Shown one piece after another: positions 13,393 through 20,133 of a stretch of DNA of 36,254 nt. Under the pieces are notes generated by a model. That model made no database searches, was not told where the DNA came from, and was given only the letters and a program-made list of their open reading frames with translations. The DNA comes from Patescibacteria group bacterium. Lineage in GTDB: Bacteria > Patescibacteriota > Gracilibacteria > UM-FILTER-43-11. Made by a program: the position numbers and the translations under genes. The stretch is taken from the NCBI GenBank assembly GCA_018825145.1, contig JAHJFD010000046.1:1-36254 (forward strand), read 5' to 3'. Every line of letters starts with the position of its first letter. The stretch's first letter is position 1.

Positions 13393-15720
13393 ATGAATCC
13401 GAAGTTATCCAAGCTGGTTGCCAAATCGCCGACAGGCCCCGGAGTTTATAAGTTCCTCGATGAAAAAGGGACGGTTCTTTATGTAGGAAAGGCCAAGAGT
13501 CTGCGCAAGCGATTGCAGTCTTATGTGCGGCCATCTGCTAAACATGCCGTTAAAACCAAGTCGATGCTTGAGGCGGCGGAGTCGGTCGAGTGGGCTCTGA
13601 CCAATTCGGAACTGGAGGCGCTGATTCTGGAAGACAATCTTATCAAGGAGCTTCAGCCTAAGTACAACATTCTTTTTAAGGATGATAAGACTTTTCAGTA
13701 TATCAAGATCACGGTGCAGAAAGACTACCCTGAGGTGCTGACAGTCCGGCGGATCGAAAAAGACGGGGCCAAATACTTCGGCCCCAAAACCAGCGGGCTG
13801 GATGTGCAGAGAATCATGGAATCAGTACAGCGGATTTTTAAGTTATGCAGTCAACGAAACATCACCCTTGATCCTAAAGGTACCCCGATGCATGGTTCGA
13901 AAGTGGCGGTGAAGGTTGGCGGAGTGAGTTCCAAGCGTCCTTGTCTTGATTATCATATCAAGCGCTGCAGCGGCCCCTGCGTCGGTATGGTAACTCCCGG
14001 GGAATACGGCGTGCAGATTCAGGCGGCTATGAGATTTTTGTCGGGTGACTTCAAACCCGCGATTGAGTCGCTTAAAAAACAGATGCAGGATTTTGCGGTT
14101 TCTAAGAAGTTTGAAAGGGCGGCGGCCATGCGCGATCAGATCGCGGCCATCGAACGCTCTGCCCAGAAACAGATTATTACGGACACACTGCTGACAGATA
14201 GGGACGTGGTGGCGTATGTGGAAGATCTTGGTAAGAACTTTTTTGTTCTGTTCCAGATCCGCGGGGGTAAGCTGATTGCCCAGGAAAAGTTTATTTCCGA
14301 GGGAGGGGAGTCACCTGCCGAGGTCATGGAGGCGTTTTTGACTGATTATTATTCACGGGCGGCCGACATACCCAAAGAGGTGATTATTTCGATTGAAGTC
14401 GAAAATAAGAAAGTGATGGAGGACTATGTTTCGAGCCATACGGATCACAAGGTGAGGCTGATTGCCCCCAAGGCAGGTCATAAAGACAAGCTGATTGGGC
14501 TGGCCGAGAAGAATGCCCGCAGCTTTGCTCAACAATCGAGAGCGAGGTGGATGGCGGACGCGAAGGGCGAGCACGCGCTGGAGGATCTGGCAAAAGCTCT
14601 CAAACTCAGTGAGCCGCCAAAACGAATCGAATGTTACGACATCAGTCATTTGGGCGGCACGGAAACGATCGGAAGTATGGTGGTTTTCAAAAAAGGTGAA
14701 GCAGTTAAGGCTGAATATCGTCAGTTCCGACTTCGAAGTACAGCGTTTTTGAATGATGATTACAAGAGTTTGACTGAGGTGATGAACCGCCGACTGAATT
14801 ATTTGCCCGCCAAGCTTCCGGCTGAGTATGAAATTCGACAGGCGAGGAAGAAGGATTATGATTTTATTGAGAACATATGTATGACAGAGTCAATAAATCA
14901 TCATAACTTGGACGTTAAACAGTTTTATGTCGTAGAGAAGGCTAAAAAGATTGTCGGATTTTGCCGATTGGTAGCTTTAGATGAAAAAATAGATGATATT
15001 AGTTCACTTTGGGTAGACTCAAAGGAGCGAGGGGCGAAACTTGGTTATCACTTACTGCAGAAGGTCATATATTCATCAAAACATAAACGTGTTTATATGG
15101 ACTGCGTAAGACAGCTTAAGGATTATTATCTAAAATTTGGCTTTGAAGAAATCCATCAGCCTCCAAAACCACTTATAGATAAAATTGATCGTTTCAGGAA
15201 GGACAGTTGCGCTGTTAAAAAGGCTCAGAAAGCCCATGGTAAGGTTATTGATGTCGTTTACTTTGCCTACCAAAAAAAGAAGAAGGACTTATCTTTTACG
15301 TCGGTACCCGATCTGATTGTGATTGACGGTGGCAAGGGTCAGCTGGGAGCGGCGCACGATGTGCTGTTTAGCAAAGGGCTGAATATTCCGATGATCAGTT
15401 TAGCGAAGAAGCTCGAAGAGGTCTTCGTGCCGGGTCGGTCCGAGCCAATTGAACTTCCGGCCAATACAGAGGCCAGTTATCTTTTGCAGAGACTGAGGGA
15501 CGAGGCGCACCGTTTTGCGATTGAGGCGAACCGCGGATCTCGGGATAAAAGCATGACAAAATCGGCTCTCGATTCGATTCCGGGGCTCGGGCCAAAAGCC
15601 AAGAAAAAACTGCTGACCTATTTTGGCTCAGTTCACAAAATTCAGGAAGCTTCTCAGGTTCAGCTTGAGCAGGTGGTGGGCGAAAAACTGGCGGCCGGCA
15701 TTAAGACACATCTCGTTTGA
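13393..15720 (+). CDS. uvrC: UvrABC excinuclease subunit C with inserted GNAT-like domain
   Basis: UvrC makes both cuts around a lesion during nucleotide excision repair. The ATG at 13393 gives 775 residues and begins at the family's normal N-terminus; the frame is open further upstream but the extra residues do not fit. Domains in order: GIY-YIG nuclease (about 15-95, GVYKF and YVGKAKSLRKRL); Cys-rich region (PCLDYHIKRCSGPC); UvrB-binding UVR motif (about 222-257); RNase H-like nuclease with Asp416 in CYDISH, Asp645 in IDGGKGQ and His706 in EAHRF; C-terminal helix-hairpin-helix (SIPGLGPKAKKKLL). All expected catalytic residues are present. Residues about 474-632 are an extra block resembling a GNAT acetyltransferase (SSLWVDSKERGAKLGYHLL, then YYLKFGFEEI), placed between the two halves of the RNase H-like domain. 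Normal UvrC proteins are about 600 residues. The insert keeps the frame, so the gene looks functional. Confidence 0.95.
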   Translation: MNPKLSKLVAKSPTGPGVYKFLDEKGTVLYVGKAKSLRKRLQSYVRPSAKHAVKTKSMLEAAESVEWALTNSELEALILEDNLIKELQPKYNILFKDDKTFQYIKITVQKDYPEVLTVRRIEKDGAKYFGPKTSGLDVQRIMESVQRIFKLCSQRNITLDPKGTPMHGSKVAVKVGGVSSKRPCLDYHIKRCSGPCVGMVTPGEYGVQIQAAMRFLSGDFKPAIESLKKQMQDFAVSKKFERAAAMRDQIAAIERSAQKQIITDTLLTDRDVVAYVEDLGKNFFVLFQIRGGKLIAQEKFISEGGESPAEVMEAFLTDYYSRAADIPKEVIISIEVENKKVMEDYVSSHTDHKVRLIAPKAGHKDKLIGLAEKNARSFAQQSRARWMADAKGEHALEDLAKALKLSEPPKRIECYDISHLGGTETIGSMVVFKKGEAVKAEYRQFRLRSTAFLNDDYKSLTEVMNRRLNYLPAKLPAEYEIRQARKKDYDFIENICMTESINHHNLDVKQFYVVEKAKKIVGFCRLVALDEKIDDISSLWVDSKERGAKLGYHLLQKVIYSSKHKRVYMDCVRQLKDYYLKFGFEEIHQPPKPLIDKIDRFRKDSCAVKKAQKAHGKVIDVVYFAYQKKKKDLSFTSVPDLIVIDGGKGQLGAAHDVLFSKGLNIPMISLAKKLEEVFVPGRSEPIELPANTEASYLLQRLRDEAHRFAIEANRGSRDKSMTKSALDSIPGLGPKAKKKLLTYFGSVHKIQEASQVQLEQVVGEKLAAGIKTHLV

Positions 15721-15756
15721 TGTATATGCGTAAAGCACATATAATCAGTGTATAAT
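15717..15756 (+). promoter_or_regulatory. promoter region of the DJ-1/PfpI gene, two TATAAT boxes
   Basis: TTGATG (15717-15722, overlapping the uvrC stop) and TATAAT (15740-15745) are 17 bases apart. A second perfect TATAAT follows at 15751-15756, 11 bases further on. TATATG (15723-15728) and CATATA (15738-15743) form an inverted repeat overlapping the first -10 box. Confidence 0.65.
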
Positions 15757-15795
15757 TGTATATGTATTCACGCACATTGACTAAAAGAGATACCT

Positions 15796-16296
15796 ATGGC
15801 TAAGGTCTTATCTATTGTTGCTCACGAAAAGTTTCAGCAAGTTGAATATTTAGAGTCTAAAAGGGCCATTGAAGAAAAAGGGCATGAAGTTGTTACCGCT
15901 AGTACTCACCAAATAGCTTTTGACAAACTTGATCAGAGTTACAAGGTTGATATTCTTCTGGATGAAGTGATGGAGGGTGACTTTGATGCCGTTTTATTTG
16001 TGGGTGGGCCTGGATCACATGCTCATTTTGATGATGAGGATTTTCATGCAATAGCGAGAGCTTTTTTTGAAGCTGGGAAACCTACCACGGCCATTTGCGC
16101 GGCGCCGGTGATTTTGGGTCGGGCCGGGCTTTTAAAGGGAAAAAAGGTGACCTGTTTTCCGTCGCAGTCAGAGGATCTGATACGGTCCGGAGCTGAATAT
16201 ACCGGGGAACATGTTGAAAGAGACGGTCTGATCATTACGGCTGACGGTCCCGCGTCGGCTTATGACTTTGGTCTGGCGGTTGCTGAAGCTCTGTAG
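15796..16296 (+). CDS. DJ-1/PfpI family protein
   Basis: A 166-residue single-domain member of the DJ-1/ThiJ/PfpI superfamily of Cys-dependent hydrolases, glyoxalases and chaperones. The nucleophile elbow is TTAICAAPVIL with Cys101. The conserved acidic partner is Glu17 (FQQVEYLE). The FVGGPGSH and ADGPASAYDFGLAVAEAL segments complete the family pattern. The His that follows the Cys in PfpI proteases (AICHG) is Ala here, so it is nearer the DJ-1/YajL type; a stress or carbonyl-repair role is likely but not shown. It starts 75 bases after uvrC with its own promoter, and is convergent with the amidohydrolase gene. Confidence 0.9.
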   Translation: MAKVLSIVAHEKFQQVEYLESKRAIEEKGHEVVTASTHQIAFDKLDQSYKVDILLDEVMEGDFDAVLFVGGPGSHAHFDDEDFHAIARAFFEAGKPTTAICAAPVILGRAGLLKGKKVTCFPSQSEDLIRSGAEYTGEHVERDGLIITADGPASAYDFGLAVAEAL

Positions 16297-16300
16297 GCGG

Positions 16301-17395
16301 CTATTGATTGGCGTTTAAAAAACGATTTGGGTTTTTCCAGTAGATCGCTTCAAGTACGGATGGACTTAAGACCATCCCGTTCAGGCTTATGACTTCATTT
16401 AATCTTTTTTCCGATAGGTCCGTTTTTGCCTTGAGTGACCCGCAATAATCACCTGATTTGGGTTCACATTCCGTGTATCTGGTTTTTTTTTCTTCAAAGA
16501 CTTTTTTGTAGTAATCGATGACACGTCCGCATTTAAATTGCCTTTTTTCCAGCATATTCCTGTAACAGGCAAGAGTTTCATCGATAAAGGTCAGATCCTT
16601 TTTATCTGACTGGCTAAGTACCATATCGGTGCCAAAAAGGATTCGGTCTTTGTATTCGTTTATAAAGTTGCTGTACTTTCCGGGGTCTTTGCTGATCCGT
16701 CTGAAGCCGGCTGCCATAAATTCAGGTGAGCCAAAGCTTACATCGGTGTACAGGTTAGGGTATTTATCAAGAAGTAAAGTTACCTTATCAAGTTCAATAC
16801 TGGATACCATAAAATGCGGAACGGAAACGACCATATCCGGGTGGGCATCAAGCACGCGTTCCAGTTCTTTTCCGTAATTGGTTATATTAATATGATAGAG
16901 AACGGGTATTTTATTCCTTTCAGCGAAAGCATAAATCGGCTCCATGCGCGGAGAGTCAAGCGGAATACCGAAAATAGCGTAATAATAGGAGTGTCCGTTA
17001 TACAGTTTCAGTCCTTTGCCTCCGCGTTTAAAGCAACTTTGTAGATATTCGAGCGCGTCCGAATCCAGCGGGTTCACCGTGCAGAATGGCAGGAAACGGT
17101 TCGGATATTTTTCAGCAATTCTAAAAATTTCCTCCGTATTTTCACGATATTCCGTAAAGCTCTTGTGGCCGTTCAGGGTAAGCGTTTCAATCGGAGAGGC
17201 AAGAAGAATTGTTTTTTTTATACTGTTTGCTTCATCTGCCTTCAGCAATAAATCGGCTTTGGAAATAAGTTCAACATGTTCATGCGTATCGATTATCGAC
17301 GAATGAAAAGAATTCTGGCGGCAGGCAACCCATACGATGGCAATAAAAATGAAGGAACCAATCAGGTATGTCCTTTTGCAGCTGTGTTTTTTCAT
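16301..17395 (-). CDS. membrane-anchored amidohydrolase-family protein
   Basis: A 364-residue amidohydrolase-2-type TIM-barrel metal hydrolase. Metal ligands are in place: His38 and His40 in DTHEH, His168 in LYHIN, His194 in VPHF and Asp257 in FGTDM. The N-terminus is a hydrophobic segment ending in VWVAC (Cys25) that may be a lipobox, though Trp at -3 is unusual; otherwise it is a membrane anchor. Most relatives are cytoplasmic, so surface location is notable. After the catalytic Asp comes a segment with Cys residues (KCGRVID, TECEPKSGDYC) not typical of the family. The frame is open to 17434, but a TATAAT promoter lies within that extension, so the ATG at 17395 is preferred. The substrate is unknown. 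It is convergent with the DJ-1 gene, leaving four bases between stops. Confidence 0.82.
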   Translation of the reverse strand: MKKHSCKRTYLIGSFIFIAIVWVACRQNSFHSSIIDTHEHVELISKADLLLKADEANSIKKTILLASPIETLTLNGHKSFTEYRENTEEIFRIAEKYPNRFLPFCTVNPLDSDALEYLQSCFKRGGKGLKLYNGHSYYYAIFGIPLDSPRMEPIYAFAERNKIPVLYHINITNYGKELERVLDAHPDMVVSVPHFMVSSIELDKVTLLLDKYPNLYTDVSFGSPEFMAAGFRRISKDPGKYSNFINEYKDRILFGTDMVLSQSDKKDLTFIDETLACYRNMLEKRQFKCGRVIDYYKKVFEEKKTRYTECEPKSGDYCGSLKAKTDLSEKRLNEVISLNGMVLSPSVLEAIYWKNPNRFLNANQ

Positions 17396-17419
17396 TGCTT
17401 TCGGGTTTGGATCACACAA

Positions 17420-17448
17420 ATTATACATGTTCATTCCTTGATATAGAA
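17420..17448 (-). promoter_or_regulatory. promoter of the amidohydrolase gene
   Basis: On the minus strand a perfect TATAAT (17425-17420) lies 25 bases before the ATG at 17395. The -35 candidate TTCTAT (17448-17443) is weak but spaced 17 bases. It overlaps the -35 box of the divergent YtxH promoter. Confidence 0.5.
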
Positions 17449-17466
17449 ATATCTTTTTGCTATGCT
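17438..17466 (+). promoter_or_regulatory. promoter of the YtxH-like gene
   Basis: TTGATA (17438-17443), a 17-base spacer and TATGCT (17461-17466). Transcription would start near 17473, about 24 bases before the ATG. Confidence 0.5.
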
Positions 17467-17496
17467 ACTTTCATAATAAAACTTAATTCAAAAAAC

Positions 17497-17970
17497 ATGA
17501 AATTGGGACGCTATATTATCGGACTGATATCGGGTCTGACTTTTGGTATGCTTTTTGCTCCAAAAAAAGGAAAGAAATTGCGAGATGAACTCTTTAAAAA
17601 AGGCAGTGAATCAAAGCAGGATGCCTTGATGGCTCTTTTTCATGCGTTCAAAGATGCCGGAATGGATGCGGTCGATGAGATGAAAAAACTTTCCGAAAGT
17701 GAACAGCTTCAATCAGCTCTGAGTATGTCCAAGGAAAAAATGCGCGAGTATTTATCGGAACTTGAAGAGAGCGGTTACGATATCGCGTCACGCGCGCAGG
17801 AAAAAGCGGAAGAGATTTCCGATATGGCTGTAGCGGCCGGGGCTGAATTTAGGAAACGTGCGGTCAAGAAACAAACGGCTATTAAGAAGGCTGTCAAAGC
17901 CCGTGTCAAAAAGACTGCCTCAAAAAGAAAAACAACTACCAGAAAGAAGGCCGCTTCAAAGAAGAAATAG
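17497..17970 (+). CDS. YtxH-family protein with Lys-rich histone-like tail
   Basis: A 157-residue protein. It begins with a short membrane segment and the YtxH hallmark (GLISGLTFGMLFAPKKGKKLRDEL), continues as a long amphipathic helix (about 35-115), and ends in a Lys/Ala/Thr/Arg-rich tail of about 35 residues (KKAVKARVKKTASKRKTTTR and so on). YtxH proteins are small membrane-associated proteins of unknown or stress-related function in Gram-positive bacteria. The tail resembles eukaryotic histone H1 or bacterial H1-like DNA-binding tails, which would let the protein touch DNA or RNA at the membrane; that is inference. I chose the ATG at 17497 because it opens the YtxH motif and has a promoter just upstream; the longer open frame contains that promoter. 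Confidence 0.8.
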   Translation: MKLGRYIIGLISGLTFGMLFAPKKGKKLRDELFKKGSESKQDALMALFHAFKDAGMDAVDEMKKLSESEQLQSALSMSKEKMREYLSELEESGYDIASRAQEKAEEISDMAVAAGAEFRKRAVKKQTAIKKAVKARVKKTASKRKTTTRKKAASKKK

Positions 17971-18022
17971 CGTCTGCATATCTTGCTATTTTTTGTGCGT
18001 GCGTTAGAATCCTTACGCTTTT

Positions 18023-18028
18023 TATAAT
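18023..18028 (+). promoter_or_regulatory. -10 box of hppA
   Basis: A perfect TATAAT lies 25 bases before the ATG. No good -35 box is spaced correctly (TGCGTT at 18000-18005 is the 17-base candidate). AAGAAG directly before the ATG may act as a poor ribosome-binding site. Confidence 0.45.
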
Positions 18029-18053
18029 TTATTTTTTATAACGAAATAAGAAG

Positions 18054-20075
18054 ATGACAGCACTTTATGTTCCTTTTTTGATTGCCTTACTGGCCCTGGC
18101 TTATGCCGGATATAACACTTTCCGGGTACTTTCGCGTGACAGCGGAACAGAGAAGATGATAAATATCGCGAAGGCGATTCAGGATGGAGCCATGGCATAC
18201 ATGCATCGCCAATTTAAAACCATTGGGATTTTTGCCGTGATCATCGCGGCCCTTATGGCTTATCTGCTTGGCTGGCACATCGCTTTAAGCTTTGTGGCCG
18301 GCGCCCTTTTCTCCGCCCTGGCGGGGTACATTGGCATGAATGTTTCCGTGCGTGCCAATGTGCGCACGGCGGCCGCTGCAAAAAACGGGCTTCCTGCCGC
18401 GCTCGATGTGGCTTTTCGCGGGGGATCTGTAACGGGTATGGCCGTTGTGGGCTTATCGTTGCTTGGCGTGACCGGACTTTATCTGGGTTTTTTGCAAATG
18501 GGCATCGAAAGTGGTGAAATTCCTCATCTTCTGATCGGTTTTGGTTTTGGTGCGTCACTTATTTCACTTTTTGCCCGTTTGGGGGGAGGCATCTTCACGA
18601 AGGCGGCTGACGTGGGAGCCGATTTGGTGGGTAAAGTCGAAGCGGGTATTCCCGAGGATGATCCACGAAATCCCGCGACTATTGCCGATAACGTTGGAGA
18701 TAATGTGGGTGACTGTGCCGGTATGGGTGCTGACCTTTTTGAAACTTACGCTGTAACCCTTGTGGCCGCTATGGTTCTGGCTGTGGCCGAAGGTTTTAGT
18801 GAGAGCTACGTACTTTATCCGATCGCACTGGGGGCAGTAGCAATTCTGGCGTCTATCATAGGCTCAAATTTTGTCAGAACCAAAACTAAAACAAGAATAA
18901 TGGCGGCTCTTTACAAGGGTATGTTTGTCACCCAGATTCTTGCGCTCATCGGATTTTATTTTGTTACCAAGTGGATGATTCCCGCTTCCGGCAGTCCTAT
19001 GAATTTTTTCTGGACGACGGTTGTTGGCGCCGTTCTTACAGTGCTTATCATCATGATTACCGAATATTATACTTCTACCAAATACAGGCCGGTTCGCTCG
19101 GTTGCTCAGGCTTCTGAAACAGGTGCCGGAACAAATATTATTATCGGCTTGGCTGCCGGACTGGAAAGTACAATTTTGGTTGTTCTCGCGATCGTGGCGG
19201 CTATTTTAGCTTCTTACAGTTTGGGTGGTCTTTATGGTATAGCGATTGCGGCGACCAGTATGCTTTCCACAACGGGCATGATCATAGCGATGGACTCATA
19301 CGGACCTATTACTGATAACGCAGGTGGAATTGCTGAAATGGCGGGTCTGCCCGAAGATGTCAGGAACGTGACGGACGCGCTGGATGCCGTTGGCAACACC
19401 ACCAAAGCGGTTACCAAGGGCTATGCAATCGGTTCTGCCGCTCTGGCCGCTCTGGTTCTTTTTCAGGATTACAACGGCGCGCTTTTAAAGGCGGGTCAGA
19501 ATCTGATTTTCGATATTACAGATCACAAGGTGCTCGTTGGCTTATTCCTTGGAGGACTTATTCCTTATGCTTTCTCTGCAGTAACTATGCGTGCTGTCGG
19601 AAAAACCGCCCATTCTGTCGTAACCGAGGTTCGCAGACAGTTTAAACAGATTAAAGGCATTATGACCGGCAAAGGAAAACCTGATTACAAGCGGTGTGTG
19701 GATATTGTGACCAAGGCCGCTCTGATTGAAATGATTGTGCCGGCTCTGATTGCCGTCCTCAGTCCGATTGTAGTCGGTTTTCTATTCGGACCTAAGGCCC
19801 TTGGAGGACTTTTGATAGGTGTAATCATCTCCGGGCTTCTGATGGCTATTTCGATGGCCAACGGCGGTGCCACCTGGGACAACGCTAAAAAATACATTGA
19901 AGACGGACATCATGGCGGAAAAGGTTCCGATGCTCACAAAGCCGCGGTGGTGGGGGATACCGTGGGTGATCCTTACAAGGACACTGCTGGTCCGGCTTTA
20001 AATGCCCTGATCAAGGTGATCAATATGATCGCCCTTCTGATTGCCGCTGGTGTGGCCAGCTGGAGCGTTTTCTAG
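18054..20075 (+). CDS. hppA: membrane-bound proton-pumping pyrophosphatase, K+-independent type
   Basis: Hydrolyses pyrophosphate and pumps ions out of the cytoplasm, energising the membrane. It is a 673-residue protein with about 16 membrane helices. The pyrophosphate-binding signature is intact: [18 protein letters not shown], then [19 protein letters not shown] at about 202-222, and the C-terminal [17 protein letters not shown]. The ion-type switch reads GNTTKA at 447-452. Lys451 marks the K+-independent class, which pumps protons, whereas K+-dependent enzymes have Ala there. It has its own promoter and ends at a strong terminator shared with the convergent PEP synthase gene. In a fermentative small-genome bacterium it would recover energy from biosynthetic pyrophosphate (inference). 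Confidence 0.97.
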   Translation: MTALYVPFLIALLALAYAGYNTFRVLSRDSGTEKMINIAKAIQDGAMAYMHRQFKTIGIFAVIIAALMAYLLGWHIALSFVAGALFSALAGYIGMNVSVRANVRTAAAAKNGLPAALDVAFRGGSVTGMAVVGLSLLGVTGLYLGFLQMGIESGEIPHLLIGFGFGASLISLFARLGGGIFTKAADVGADLVGKVEAGIPEDDPRNPATIADNVGDNVGDCAGMGADLFETYAVTLVAAMVLAVAEGFSESYVLYPIALGAVAILASIIGSNFVRTKTKTRIMAALYKGMFVTQILALIGFYFVTKWMIPASGSPMNFFWTTVVGAVLTVLIIMITEYYTSTKYRPVRSVAQASETGAGTNIIIGLAAGLESTILVVLAIVAAILASYSLGGLYGIAIAATSMLSTTGMIIAMDSYGPITDNAGGIAEMAGLPEDVRNVTDALDAVGNTTKAVTKGYAIGSAALAALVLFQDYNGALLKAGQNLIFDITDHKVLVGLFLGGLIPYAFSAVTMRAVGKTAHSVVTEVRRQFKQIKGIMTGKGKPDYKRCVDIVTKAALIEMIVPALIAVLSPIVVGFLFGPKALGGLLIGVIISGLLMAISMANGGATWDNAKKYIEDGHHGGKGSDAHKAAVVGDTVGDPYKDTAGPALNALIKVINMIALLIAAGVASWSVF

Positions 20076-20090
20076 ATTTATTTTAAGAAA

Positions 20091-20118
20091 AAGCCCCGAT
20101 GTATGTCGGGGCTTTTTT
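20091..20118. terminator. bidirectional intrinsic terminator between hppA and ppsA
   Basis: AAGCCCCGA (20091-20099), a 6-base loop, TCGGGGCTT (20106-20114), then a T run to 20118. On the other strand the hairpin is followed by TTTTTC, so it can serve both convergent genes. Confidence 0.9.
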
Positions 20119-20133
20119 GATTACGGGTTTTAC

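Noticed and set aside
14353-14649. Minus-strand frame within uvrC
   Set aside because: It overlaps conserved UvrC coding sequence and has no independent support.
17368-17496. Longer N-terminus of the YtxH-like gene
   Set aside because: The segment contains the promoter boxes and the divergent gene's start, and the YtxH motif begins at the ATG at 17497.
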